A stretch of 64,000 bases of DNA from Liolophura sinensis (GCF_032854445.1 NC_088299.1:11031608-11095607), one strand, 5' to 3'. Positions 21,600 to 33,667 are shown, numbered from the stretch's first letter. Program-made: numbers and translations. Notes: generated from the letters alone by a model not told the origin.

Positions 21600-22380
21600 A
21601 CACACAAACAATCGGCAGGTTTATACATCGGACATCGGACAACCGGCGTGTAAAGGCTTCACAAACAAGGCTTAACAAACACGAGGTATAACAAACACGG
21701 CATATAAGTGGTGAGTAAAGGCTACAGCCATAAGGCTTATCACACACTGAACATAATCGGTGAGTAGGCCAAAACGTTACACCCACCAGGCCTAACGAAC
21801 ACGGGACATAACCGGTGAATGCAGGCTAGACCCAGGACGTTTAACAAACACAGGATATAAATGGCGAGTAAAGACTAGGCCTACACTCACAAGGCTTAAC
21901 AAATACGTGACATAACCGGTGAATAAAGACAACACTCACAAGGAACAAATACGGGACATACTTGGCGAGTAAAGGCTATACCCACAAAGCTTAACAAACA
22001 CAGGGTATAACCGGTGAGTGCAAGTCAGACACAGGACGCTTAACAAACACGGCGAGGAAAGCTACACCCATAAAGCTAGACAGACACGGCACATAAGCGG
22101 CGAGTAAAGGATACACCCGCAAGGCTTAACAAATAGGGGACATAACCGGTGAGTAACGGCTACACGCGCAAGGCTTAACGTACACGGTGCATAATTGGTG
22201 AGTAAAGGCTGCACCCGCAAGGCTTAACAAATACGGGACATAACCGGTGAGTGAAGACTACACCCACAAAGCTTAACAAATACGGGACATAAACGATGAG
22301 TAAAAGCTACAACCACGAGGCTTAATAAACACGAAACATAAGCGGTGAGTATAAGGTCTACAACCACGAAGCTTAACCGA
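21600..22380. repeat. Minisatellite, about 49-bp unit, about 16 copies
   Basis: Units contain aaggcttaacaaatacggga, cataaccggtgagtaaagg and ctacaccca. Copies are diverged, with frequent small indels, unlike the homogeneous array at 56-60 kb. A related half unit (aggcgtaacaaacaccggac) lies at 22611. Confidence 0.85.
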
Positions 22381-22651
22381 ACGTGCAAAAGTTAACTGTA
22401 AATTTTAACTGAACGTTTGTTGTCGGAGTGTTGCTAGAACGTGTTCTGTCATTATAAAATAATACTGTATCAAATTTAACAAAGGATCTTGTTAGTGTAA
22501 TGAAGAGAACCTTTGCGTTGAATTAATAGGAAATCTGTGCTATATTTAACAGAATAATTTTCTGCAACATCAGAATACATTCTAGCATTCTACTTTCTAT
22601 TAAATTTAAAAGGCGTAACAAACACCGGACATAAAAATAAAGTGAAGTATT

Positions 22652-22657
22652 TTTATT
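22652..22657 (-). promoter_or_regulatory. Possible poly(A) signal of the neuropeptide gene
   Basis: AATAAA on the minus strand, about 555 bp past the stop of the neuropeptide CDS. It is the first canonical hexamer I saw downstream; an AT-rich region makes chance occurrence likely. Confidence 0.2.
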
Positions 22658-22916
22658 GTGAACATCTTTTTTTTTCAAAACTTTTCTCACAGATATAACA
22701 CTCACATTACGTGATATCGGGAAAAGCATCTGGTCAGAGACTAGCAACCGGATGGACAAGCAGAGTGGAACGTCGGGATAGATCGTACTTGGACCACACG
22801 TCTTCCCAGACCAAAACGCCCGGAAAATAAGGAAAACATTCGACACCACTGTTTATATCTGTTTTTTTTTTCATTTAACAGGGGTTTTTTTTTTACTAAA
22901 AGGACAGAAGGTGATC

Positions 22917-22949
<33 letters not shown>

Positions 22950-23210
22950 CTCAACAAAACAGTGTGAAAATTAAGGAAAATACTGTCTTTGACACTACAC
23001 TGAGCGTTAAATAATGTCGTCGGGGCGGAAACATGTAATTAAGAAGAACAGTTACGATTAAATTAAACCTAGTGCTGGGAAATTGTGAGAACAACAAAAA
23101 ATTCCACTGATGAGACTGAGATCTTCACGCATGTGTGTCTGCCGGCATTGCAGGCGAGTGTTTGGGGGTCTATTTGCAGTAGGCCACAGTTTGTGCCGGT
23201 GGGCACGTCC

Positions 23211-23287
23211 TTATTTCTCCCGGGGCCGTTTGGACATGAGCCATGGAGCTGCCGGACAAACCTTCCACAGACAAAGAGACATGCCAC
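23211..23287 (-). CDS. Neuropeptide exon 3: ring peptide, processing site, stop
   Basis: The exon follows the acceptor tttgtcttttcag and starts GTGGCATGTCTC. With the G from exon 2 it reads GGMSLCLWKVCPAAPWLMS, then KR, PREK and TAA (23213..23211). The two cysteines four residues apart are the only ones in the precursor, consistent with a single ring. No amidation Gly precedes KR, so the C terminus would be free acid. A longer minus-strand frame over the same bases (23069..23317) is out of phase with the upstream exons and shows no processing logic. Confidence 0.85.
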
Positions 23288-26200
23288 CTGAAAAGACAAA
23301 ACAGGCAAACCATTCATGTCAGATCATCTAATAATACATATACTTATTTAGTTAGGTATTTGACCAATCACATCCGCTGTTCGAATCCAGTTCTCGCTTT
23401 TCAACAACGGATTAACGAAAAAAGAGATTTGTCAGGTATCAAGCAAAGGTGGGAGGTTCACACAGGTTCCTTCTGCTTCTTCCACCCATGAACATCACTG
23501 CCATCATGAAATAAGTGAAAAACTCTCGAGTAAGCCTGTAAAGACAAATCCATCAATCACTGAGTATACCATGCCTACGACCAATAAAATGTTTTTATTG
23601 TATTCCTGCTATGTCATCGATATATCAGAAACACTATCATAATTAATTTTTTAATAATTTGACTGGACTTTAGCACTATATACCATATTTTATTTGCAGA
23701 AAAGCAGACCGATGCGTGCGTCATATCCCGTTATAAGCTATTTGGCAGAAAGCAATTTTTTATAATTCCTACAGATGTGTCTCTTATGTACATGTCAGTG
23801 CTGTTGGGACTACTGACTGCTGAGTCAGCTAACATAGTTACTGCGATGGATGAACATAATTTTTAATTCATCAAGCGTTAAGAACATGACAATGAAAAAA
23901 GCATCTTAAAATTCAAGCATTTTACTGCTTTTTATTCAAATAAAATCTAAAAATACGAGTAGAGATAGCTTTCCTCTGAAGCAGTTATTTTTGAACAGAG
24001 GCAGTACTCTGTTGAGTAAGGTTGGTGTGTTACGTTGCATATGGTATTCCTGGAACAATGAATGGCTGAAATTTTGCTACTGTAGCGTCAAACCTCAATC
24101 AATCATCCATTCTGGAACAGTTAGTTCTATTGCTTCACGTCATGTTCATCGCTTTATCACTCTTTCAGACATTAGCTTAATGATGTAGTTGATTAACATT
24201 TGTTGCATAACTGCTGATAACAGAAGCCTACTAGTGTGTGTACTGTAACGTCATGGACGAACTCAATTTCCTGAGCAGTACGGACATGAAACCATCATAA
24301 GGAGCGGGAAACGCTATGCAGGAACGCTTTTATTGGCAGCTCTGGTAACCTTTACGTAACCCAGGCCGTAACAAGATGTTACTCGTTGTTCGCCTTAGAT
24401 GGCAAAGCGCAACGCCCATGTACAAACAACAAACATTCTTTACTGATGGAAATTATAAACAAACTTAACCTTTGGCTTTCTTGCCTGTTTCCGGCATTTC
24501 GGTCCAAACATTCTACAAAGAAATCTGTGCCCCCCCCCCCATTTTCAGGCCATGTTAAAGCACAGGATTTATCTGAGGACAGGTGCCAACAATAAAGCTG
24601 CAATTTTGCCGAAGTGGGGTTAAGCCATAGTCATTATTTCTAATGTTAAGAAAATGTTAACAAGCTGAGAGATGATTGCTGATATAATTAATCCGCGACT
24701 AAAATTTAGGACCTTGTCACCTTTTAAATCCTTTTTATAAATGGAAAGATCATTGTGTACTGGTACTCTTGTTGTTGTTGTCATTGCCATTCCACACGTT
24801 TACATCAGGTGTATACTCAGAAATGACAGCCAAGATGTGTAGTTATCTGTTGAACTAATACAATAAGCTCTTACTTGAATATTAAAATTGTATGCCCAAA
24901 GTTATCCGCACAGTAAAATAGTTCCCCAGAACTTACAAATCGGCACTACATGACTTGTCCCTACATGGGAACTTGCATTGTCTGATTTTCGCAAAGTGTT
25001 GACCTCCAATTTCTGACTTGGTTCAATCATAGGAGACAGTCCAGCGTTTAAATATGTTCGTTTTTTAACGGCCATTCGGGATGTACTCAAACATATTTCA
25101 CTCATACGTCAGTGGCCGGCATTATGACGAGACGAAACCAAGAAGAGCCCGGGGGCTACCACTACCACCCGCAGGTTGCTGAAGGACTTTCCACGCACGA
25201 TCGGAGAGGAAGCCAGCATGAGCTGGACGTGAACTCACAGCGATCGTATTAGTAAGATGCCCCTGGGTCATTACATGATGGCTGTGGTGCACCGTAATTA
25301 TAACAACTTTCCACGTATATGCTGTCGATCAAGATTGTAATGGAGACAATCGGGCATACCTTGGTGAAAACCGCCGCACCGAGTCAGGTGCCTGACAAAC
25401 TCTGACATAAAGCCACAGCACTTTTCATCACCTCTTCCAAATGTAACCTTTTACTCTAGTGATCTCGATATTTAATCGTTGAGTATTTAATATTTACGAC
25501 ATGTTTTTTTTTCAGACTGAAATTAGTCTGCCCATCATTTTACTAACTTACATTTGAAGTTTGGCTGAAATTTATTGCCTAAGTGTGCTCAAGGATGATG
25601 GGGATTCGAAGGACTCCATTTCGTGAATGACTTCGGCCCAGCGTAAAGTTCCACTTTTTGCAACCGTTAATAATTTACCTTCTTCATTACAGCTTTCAGA
25701 TATTTATATGACTGGTGGGATAATAAATATTTTTATTATGAACAGATTTCTCTCGTTGCATGTAATAAAATCGACCGCTGATCTTTAGAAAATGAACAAA
25801 ATCTGCAAGGGATCTGTCTCCGTTATCGAATGTACGAAGTATTTGGTTTCCAAGGATAAATGTCAGCCAAAATTCCAATTTTTAACGAAAGTACTCATAA
25901 ATTATTTCACGTGTCATAAATTAAAGGGTCATAACCTTTGGACAAGGAAATTCTACATTCTACGCTCTTATTGGCCATTAGGACTTGGTGAAATTAATCG
26001 ATCAATGGCACTGATGGACCAGCTTGAGCGGGCTGACGTTCGCTGAAGACAACTTACATGTACACCAGTATGGCTGGTAAGTCTGTGGGTCACACATAGG
26101 AAAATCATCAGTAACTTGTTAGATTTTTACTCGTAATCATACACTGACACACGGTGTTCTCAAGAAGTAAATTTTAAAGAAAGTGCACTGGCCTTTGTCA

Positions 26201-29200
26201 CATTGATACACTGGCTAAACTTCGTTACAAGCCAAAAGTCGACTTTGTCATATTGATGTATTGGCTGAACTTCATTACAAGCCAAATTACACATTGTCAC
26301 ATTGGTGCGCTGGATGATCGTGATTAGAAGCCAAAGTACACATTGTAACACAACTGCACTGGATAAACGTGATAGCAAGCTATAGTACACATTACTACAC
26401 ATAACAGAAATGTGGCTTTCGTTGCGTTATAACTGAATATGCCTAATCAAGGACATTAACAGTTACAGAGGTTGCCATTGACATACCTTATTCAAAATGG
26501 AGTTCATTTTCTTGTCACAAACCGTTGTTTTCAATATATTTGGCACAACGTTTACTTATTCAAGAGTAGCACATCGTGGCAGGTGTTCTCTTAGGCGCCT
26601 CATAACATCATTTTGCAGAACTAAACGTATATTTTGAATATAGCTAGTCAGAAAACTGAATTGTGGGTCAAATCTTCATTTTGCCGAAATGTGCAGTTAG
26701 TACGTTTCTCTTGGCCTTCCGAGAAAAAAACATAAACTCCACATTTCAGTACTAAGGTCTCAAGAACTAAAAGCTATCATTGGGAAAAAACCCAAATTAT
26801 GACTGGTTTTGAGTACATTCAGCTAAACACCCGCAAGAATACACCATGGTTATGCCTTCCTGTTCTATTTATAAAGGAATAATACTCTCAAAAACTTGGG
26901 TTAAGCAATTGTACTTACAATTACTTTTAGCACGTAGCGTATGTTTGCTACACCGTCTTCTTGGCTGCTTTCTTGGCAAAAACTATTTTTTTTTTATTAG
27001 TTGTTATTCCCTACAGCTGACAGATTTGTTTTCGGCACGAGTACATTGTCATCGCTACAGGGACAGAAATGAATAATGTACTACAAATTTTGCTCCCGAT
27101 TTATCACCCCTCCCCCTCCACCGATCCAAACTTTAAAAATTTCTGAAAATTTCTGAAAATTGTTGGCCACAAAAATTCCAGAAAGGTGGCTGATAGCGAC
27201 CTAACCATGGCCGTTCACCTGAAATGAGATTTGGTAAAATTTCAATGAAAATTAGTTTCATCACACAGTTCCAACGTTGTTTGCCTACCACTTCGCTTTT
27301 GTGACCTGATCTCCATTGACAAAGATCAAATGAATTGCCCTACAAAGTTGTGTGACTTTCTTAACTATCGTTTCAAGCACTATTAACTGGATTAGAATAA
27401 ATACATTAGCAGTAAAATAAAGCAGTTGTCTTTTACAAAAAGTGGGTATATTTACCTGATCGTCCTTGGGGCAGGGGTTTAAATCTTTTCTCGGGTTCTC
27501 CTATTTCGTTCAAATCTCTTTCTTCGCCAAGTCCAAAATCCCGCTCTCTTAACCTCCTCTCGTAGTTAAATCTTTGCTGTACCAGAGACAAAAGGCGCGG
27601 TAAAATGTTGTCTCTCTGAAATCATGAAATCAAGAAAATGTCAGTTTCATCAGGACATGAGTAATTGGGAATGCCTTAATGCGGATAACTTCGGAAACAA
27701 TATCCACTAAGTTGTTTTTTTTGCAATGCTTAGTTTTTGGTACATATCTGTGTTAAAATAACGTGGTCAAACTTTTAATTTCTAGGCCACCAATAATAAG
27801 CATTAAAATCATGTTTCAAATTAACTTTGTGAAATCGGTCGCTATTATCTAAACTCACTATTAAAAAGACCGATTTTGCTCAATTGGTGAGCATTACAAT
27901 CATAATGCCTACACAAACTGAAATGTGAAATGTAATTTTAAGTTTATGTTCAAGTTCATTTATGATAAAGGCTTTTTGCCTTGAACAACTTTCGTACATC
28001 AATTTATAGAGCCATTTCAAACTGAAGGCACAAGGAACATCTATATGGAACAAAATTATTGATGCATCAAGCAAATCGAACCAAATAAGACACACTGATT
28101 AAAGGAACTACAAAAGAAAATGAAAGCTGGGAGATGTGCTCCCACAAGAGACCAATAGGCCCTATGAGGCCAGCTTTACAATCTATAGTTGATGTTCAAA
28201 TCCCACGGAAAAACAATGACATATAATTTATTCATAAATCGAATATTGCATTCACAAGATGTCAATATGCCTTCTAAAATACCCTTCCGAATTGCCAAGG
28301 GAACTTTTTGCGAATTCGCCTGTCATGTTCCAAGCTTGGAGGAGTTGTGGAATGGGTCTTTAGAAGTTCTGTGTTCAAATCTGCCACTCCCTCAATCAAG
28401 GCCATGTGCCTGGGTGCACTGAGGCAGAGTTGTTTGTTCACAGGCAGGGTTGTGTGTTTAGTGGGAATGATATATGCCTTATGGCTCTATGTCAGAGGCT
28501 TGAATCTATACCCGTAGCATTGTTTGACTGGCTGATCTGTGATTGGACGTATTTTTTAACATCATCAATAAAGCAGCTTAGTGAGCATTAATGGTGTCAA
28601 TGATATAACAGAGGCATGATTTGTCTCCCTGACTGTGTATTTCTACAATCGTAAAGTAGTTCCATGTTAACTGTTGCTCTGTATTTCTTATGTCACATTT
28701 TAAAGACATATTTCCCCTGATACCATTAACGATATTTCCGAAGTAAAACTCATGAGGATGTATGATCGTCACGACACAAAGCCTATGGATGGTCTGGCAG
28801 CTACAATTGGTTACAATATGTTACACATGTGTTTTAATATGTTATATGTTAACATAGGCTAAACAGCAGTGTGTTTTTGTTTGCGACCAATATTGAAGTT
28901 TTCTTGAATAGCAAGGAAACATATAATCAAGAAATTTTACTTCCACAAGTCAAAAACCTGCAAGTTTAAAGAAGACAACAGGGTTCTTTCCATGAAAAAG
29001 GTCTTGGCATTTTCGTTACTAGAACTGATAATTCACATTTTTAAACGACTTTAAATGCAATTCACCTGATACAGTGAATGCGACTTGCCAAAATATACTT
29101 CTAAGAACAAAGCTGTATTAATCTAGTTGTATTGGCCAAGTTAAAAGTGGCACTGGAGAAGACGAAATTTGTATTGCCCGAGTTGAAGGTCAGAAAGTTC

Positions 29201-32200
29201 AACAGTAAAGATTCAACCTAAATAGCATGATATCACGTGTGGCAGACGACAACAAAGTTTATGAGGAGGTTGCTCTGCCGTTATTTTACGGGATTAAGGG
29301 ATTAAGAAATTGATTACTATTTTTTTATTATTTATTTGATTGGTGTTTTACACCGTACTCAAGAATATTTCACTTATAGGACGGCTTCAACATTATGGTG
29401 GGAGGAAACCAGGCGGAGCCCATGGAAACTCCACAGATGGTTGACAGATCTTCCAACTTACGGCCGGAGAGGAAGGTAGCATGAGATGGGCTTGAACACA
29501 CAGCAAACGCATAGGTGAAAGGCACCTAGATTATTGCGCCCTGCTCGCGTGCTAACCCCCGAAGGCCCCCTAAATTGATTAGTTGATTTGAAGACAAAAC
29601 AAACGCTGATCAATCACACAAGGCATCTAACGAATTTATGAAAACACAAACTAATTAAAATATTTTTAGTTGAGTGTGATTGCATTGTCTCAGAGTTGAG
29701 TTTCACCGGATTGATCCCTCCCCCCCCCACGGACACACCGACTGAGGCCATACAAAAAACACTCTGTAAATAGCATAAAACATTATAAATGGTTTTCGCT
29801 GTTGTACAATATACAGTGGGAGAGTGACGGGCTATACAAAGAGGTTACACAGTCTTTTATGAGCACAGATACATCTACCTACGACAGAAAAGACATATTT
29901 AGGCTCCTCTGCACAGATTTGGACAGTTTTGTTAAAGGCGGGGGTTTTCTGTCCCTAGTGTTTGCTTCGGTATGCCAACCAGTTTACTTTGTGAACGACC
30001 AGAAGGCGATTATGAAATGAATCTACACTAATATCAATAGGACGAACTGGTTTAAAGGGAGCGTCAGTTAGCGGTTAAAGAGGCATAGCATTAATGGCAG
30101 GGGTTTAAATCCAGCTAAGGATATGGAATATGTAGATTTTTCCCAGCTCTAACTGCTTGTCGGACTTTGGTGACAATAAGCTACCAACGACGCTTTTGTT
30201 GCCGTGTGTGCGGTTCTGTTCGTTCGAGACCTTTTGTTTTCCACCAATATGGTGTGCATATTTGTTGTTCACGTGTCAAAAAGTTGCCGAAGGTCGGTGG
30301 TTTATGCCTGGAACTCTGTTTCCTCCACACATGAAAATAACCGCCATCATATCATAGAAAAATTCTCCAACAATAAAATAAATTCAGCTGACCTGTATCC
30401 TAGAGAAACACAGCCTATCAGCCTACACGTGAATGAGTTGCATAAAATGTGAACATTAAACCCTATGGTTTGAGTCTTATTTCTAAAATAAAATCGTTTG
30501 ATTTAACGTTGAAGTGCAAATGATTTTAACACCTGTTGTTTGATATTCAGATGAACGAGCAATACCGTTAACTATGTTTTATTGCCCCGAGAATGGGACA
30601 GCATGGTGGAAATGATCTCAAGGCTCAGGGGAAGTGCAATGCAACACCCACCTGACGTATTCAAATGTGCACAGGAGCATCGGTTGTCAGTTACAGTTGT
30701 AGATTTGGGCGCCTGATTTACGGCTTGGTGCTTGGGACACCTGAGTACCTAGTTGGCTTATTTCAGTGTTTAACGTCCACCGAGGAGATGAAAAGTAAAA
30801 AAAGAAGGCTCTGCAACTCATAAGTAACACTAGCTGGAGATGTTTTGACCCCGTGCTCACATCATACAAGTATATGCCATCATTCACATATGTCATTATG
30901 ATGTTATTCGAATAAATATCGCTCTCTGCGGAGAAGATCTGTTTTTGCCCATAACATCTGTGACTTTTGTCGTATTAATTCGACAGAAATTTCATTAATG
31001 TGCCCCAAGATTGCTATTTGCTTGTCAGGAGATTTGAATTTCACTGTCACGTTGTAGAAGTTATGACAGCCATGAATTTTGAGGTGAAACAATGTTCCGT
31101 ATGTTTTAAGTTCTTAAGTGCAGGTGCCAGGCATCTACTGAAACATTAAACGTCATATCAGTCATCCAAATAAACAAGTTGGTCTCCTGTTAAATGCACA
31201 GTACTACGTTCTTTCTGAGCGCAAAAGCAGAAAACGAAGTGTTGTATAGAGGTTTACTATGCGCTGAAGGCGAAAAAACTTTCCTGTGTCTTTACCACAC
31301 AAGGCATAGATCTCAATTTGGAAATCCGCCCATTTTAAGATTTCCTGGCAATACACGTCGCTACATAAACAGAAGAAACAATTGTTAACCTTTAACAGCT
31401 TCCTTAACCTGCACGCCGATTCTAGGCCTTGCACCTTTGAACATGAGGTAAAGGTTCGATATCCACTATGTTTCTGGATTTCTCAATATATTCACTGAAT
31501 TTTTCTGGGCTATATTTGATAGTACTCACAACTTTTTCCCGACAAAGGGTATGGCGTGGGTTAATTGCGGAAGTGTAAAATAAAATTTCCGAAAATTATT
31601 CATCGCTTAATAACGTTGTTACTTTCTTGAAATGCAGATATATAGGCAAAGCTATTTCAAGTATTCCTATATCAGTCGGCAGACAGATACGATATTATCG
31701 TCAGAACATACGATATGTTCTGACTTTGCTGTTTGTAATGGCTAGACGACATCCCCTTGGGGCTCCTAGCTCGACTGAATCCGGGCAACCACTCTACACG
31801 TTAAACGGTTATTTTCCGCTCAAAGCGCAACGCTATACATTTTACAGTAATATATGCGGTGCGAAAAAAGTATCAGATCCTTATGTAAAAGTGTTTTTTC
31901 ATTGTTTAGCAAACATAATAGGTAAATGGTGGTAATAAAGCGTACACATTTATTTTATGTATGCAACACGCATTATAACGCACCAGGTAAAATGTCAAAA
32001 ATAAGTCAAATGAATGCTTTTAGTGGTGTTCATACTACTACGCTTATGTGAAAAATGCCGGCAAAGGCAGGTTATATCATTTAAGGAAAATAACCCAGCA
32101 AACTGACAATCGAAAAAGATGTACGTCAGGTGATACGATTTAGGGTAGATTAAACCCAGCATGACAAACAAGTCTGTAAAATCCTAAGAATGAAGTTAAA

Positions 32201-32497
32201 AACCATACATTTTCCCTCCAACTTTGCTTTCAAGGGGTTAATCGGCGACTGGCATTGCATGGCGTAAGATTTCAACTAAATGTCAACTCCATATGTAAGG
32301 ACAAAAAGAAAGAGCAAAGAGAGAGGGAAAAATGGAAATCAGAAAATAACATTGCAATAATGTAAAATACACGGCTTAAATATACTTACTCTGAAATCAT
32401 CTTGTGACTCTATTGAGTTATCAAAAGATCTGGCTGATGTTGAAATGATGGCAAGAAGAACGAGGAAAAGAGCCTGAAACATGGTTGACGATTGCAT
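23211..32497 (-). CDS. Somatostatin/allatostatin-C-related neuropeptide precursor, three exons
   Basis: The CDS joins 32497..32390, 27615..27456 and 23287..23211 on the minus strand: 345 nt, 114 residues plus stop. Residues 1-22 are a signal peptide (core FQALFLVLLAII, likely cleavage after TSA). Residues 23-78 are an acidic/basic propeptide rich in Arg and Glu. Lys79-Arg80 is a dibasic site. Residues 81-108 form the predicted peptide with Cys95-Leu-Trp-Lys-Val-Cys100 followed by PAAPWLMS, and Lys109-Arg110 is a second dibasic site before PREK and the stop. Exon 1 ends in phase 0 (gtaagt donor), exon 2 in phase 1 (gtaaat donor); both acceptors are TTTCAG. The Trp-Lys in a short Cys ring is the core of the somatostatin/urotensin II fold. 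Mollusc peptides of this type belong to the somatostatin- and allatostatin-C-related group from which I recall cone-snail consomatins were recruited. Expected role: secreted ligand of a G-protein-coupled receptor. The assembly is inferred; transcript support is not available here. Confidence 0.85.
23370..23550 (+). mobile_element. SINE family B, degenerate
   Basis: gttcgaatccagttctcgct resembles a B-box, followed by ttctgcttcttccacccatg and a tail-like ataagtgaaaaactctcgag. Confidence 0.4.
25078..25276 (-). mobile_element. V-SINE-like SINE
   Basis: An inverted copy runs from the tail (ggatgtactcaaacatattt) through agaggaagccagcatgagct to gtcattacatga near the head. Confidence 0.85.
26190..26395. 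repeat. Short tandem array, 50-bp unit, 4 copies
   Basis: Units start at about 26194, 26244, 26293 and 26343 and share tttgtcacattgatacactg, gctaaacttcgttacaagcc. Divergence rises along the array. Confidence 0.75.
27456..27615 (-). CDS. Neuropeptide exon 2: propeptide and first dibasic site
   Basis: The 160-nt exon after the acceptor catgatttcag encodes RDNILPRLLSLVQQRF, a charged stretch NYERRLRERDFGLGEERDLN, then EIGEPEKR and FKPLPQGRS. The donor is CGATCAG/gtaaat. The KR ends 27 nt before the donor, so the first part of the mature peptide is encoded here and its ring in exon 3. Arg88 in PQGRS is a possible monobasic cleavage site that would give a 20-residue form. Confidence 0.82.
29325..29572 (-). 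mobile_element. V-SINE-like SINE, near full length
   Basis: An inverted copy from atttatttgattggtgtttt through acattatggtgggaggaaac to the head end gaaggcccccta. Confidence 0.85.
30150..30365 (+). mobile_element. SINE family B
   Basis: It has ggactttggtgacaataagc, ccaccaatatggtgtgcata, aaggtcggtggtttatgcct and the tail ccgccatcatatcatagaaa. The same order is seen at 38395..38580. Confidence 0.55.
32390..32497 (-). CDS. Neuropeptide exon 1: signal peptide
   Basis: It encodes MQSSTMFQALFLVLLAII, then STSARSFDN, and ends SIESQDDFR at a perfect gtaagt donor. Two in-frame ATGs exist: 32497 and 32482. Both have A at -3; I chose 32497 as the first ATG in a frame giving an n-region, but 32482 also gives a good signal peptide. 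A third in-frame ATG (32575) would add 26 polar residues before the hydrophobic core and is less likely. Confidence 0.82.
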
Positions 32498-32650
32498 ACT
32501 GTCGTCTGAAGTCTTTGAGGTGAAGAGAAATTTTCTAGCACTAATGTTCCAAACTCGATGATAAAGCAAAGCCAAACTTCCACGCTCAGAATTTCGACAA
32601 GGTTCTCCCCTCTTGAGCGTTCAAATAAAGTTCGCCTGGACCACACACGG

Positions 32651-32732
32651 CAAGTCTGATTTATCCTCGAACAACTTGGCCTTTATAGTGTCTAATTTGT
32701 CCCCGCAAATGAGAGGTGAAATATTGGCTGTG
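32651..32732 (-). promoter_or_regulatory. Core promoter of the neuropeptide gene: CCAAT, TATA, initiator
   Basis: On the minus strand, CTATAAAG (32688..32681) lies with its first T of TATAAA at 32687. Thirty bases downstream TCAGACT (32659..32653) fits the metazoan initiator YYANWYY, with the A at 32657. A CCAAT box (32727..32723) lies about 65-70 bp upstream of that A. The resulting 5' UTR is about 160 nt and unspliced. The spacing is what is expected of a TATA promoter; no transcript start data are available. Confidence 0.65.
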
Positions 32733-33555
32733 AGAAAGCAAGTTGCCTACGCCAATCGCTGTCGAATCACCAGGGAATTGACAGAGCGATTTTGCTTGGA
32801 CCGGTTAAAGCAGACGACACTGTCAAATCCATGCAGACGGTAAATCCCGCCAGGTGTCGAGTTACATCTGCCGGCGGAAGCCGATAATTGCCGAAGACTT
32901 TTCTGTGGCTTCCATCTGCGCAGCAAACACTGTGGTTTTCCTCTGCAATCAGCATCGTCACGTCTTGCCGTTTAGTAATAATTGGGTCATTTTTACCACA
33001 AATACCTTGCCCAGTACCTGCTATGTCTACGTAAAAGTTGCGGTCAGCGCGTCCGATGAAGACTTCACCGCCTGTGATAATGACGCCCACATCTGCGCGC
33101 AATCATCTAAGTGTCCAACGCACGATGAGCAAAATCGTTCACAGTAACGTCATTAAAGAATAAACACAAACAATTGTGCTTTTTTCCAGATATATAATTA
33201 CCCTGCAATTAGGCCACAGTTAATGCTGAAATCTGGGATAATGTCAGGTAATTGTATGCATTTTCTACATAAGTACTTACTTAAATGTAGAAGTTTCTAA
33301 TTAACTTTCAGTTGTGCAATATTTTGAATTTCGTATTGTAGATATGTGAGATATATATGATTATAACCAGTAACCAGGCATAAATCGATAGCATTTTATT
33401 TTTAAATGGAGCTTTAGTGCGTGAACGAATCTGGAGATTGCCTCCTGGAATATTTAAAGGCACAGCGTTTGAATCACACTTGTTCTCGACAGCATAAAGT
33501 CATATACATGTATGTCCGTACATTCGTGAATAGCACCAGCATCACGCGCGTAATG

Positions 33556-33580
33556 AAACAAACAAACAAACAAACAAACA

Positions 33581-33667
<87 letters not shown>
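33556..33667. repeat. Compound microsatellite (AAAC)n-(AC)n-(AT)n
   Basis: About six AAAC repeats pass into about 35 AC repeats, then a short AT run. Frames reading VCVCVC on the minus strand are artefacts of it. Confidence 0.95.

Larger units (their letters stand above)
23288..27455 (-). other. Intron 2 of the neuropeptide gene
   Basis: It is 4,168 bp, starting gtaaat and ending cttttcag on the minus strand. It holds a SINE fragment (about 23370..23550), a V-SINE (25078..25276) and a 50-bp tandem array (26190..26395). No further exon was recognised. Confidence 0.7.
27616..32389 (-). other. Intron 1 of the neuropeptide gene
   Basis: It is 4,774 bp with donor gtaagtat and acceptor tttcag. 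It contains a V-SINE (29325..29572) and a family-B SINE (30150..30365). A 12-bp direct repeat (atgatttcagag on the minus strand) spans both splice junctions. No other exon was recognised. Confidence 0.7.

Noticed and set aside
21600-22380. CRISPR array or direct-repeat/spacer structure
   Set aside because: All parts of the unit repeat, there are no unique spacers, and the sequence is clearly eukaryotic.
23069-23317. 82-codon cysteine-containing minus frame as an independent secreted protein
   Set aside because: It overlaps neuropeptide exon 3 in a different phase. The phase set by the upstream exons gives a far more coherent product.
31690-31730. Palindrome cagaacat-acgat-atgttctg as a regulatory site
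   Set aside because: A single imperfect dyad in an intron without context; chance cannot be excluded.
33145-33152. CRE-like taacgtca upstream of the neuropeptide gene
   Set aside because: A half-site about 490 bp from the predicted start is expected by chance, so it is not annotated.
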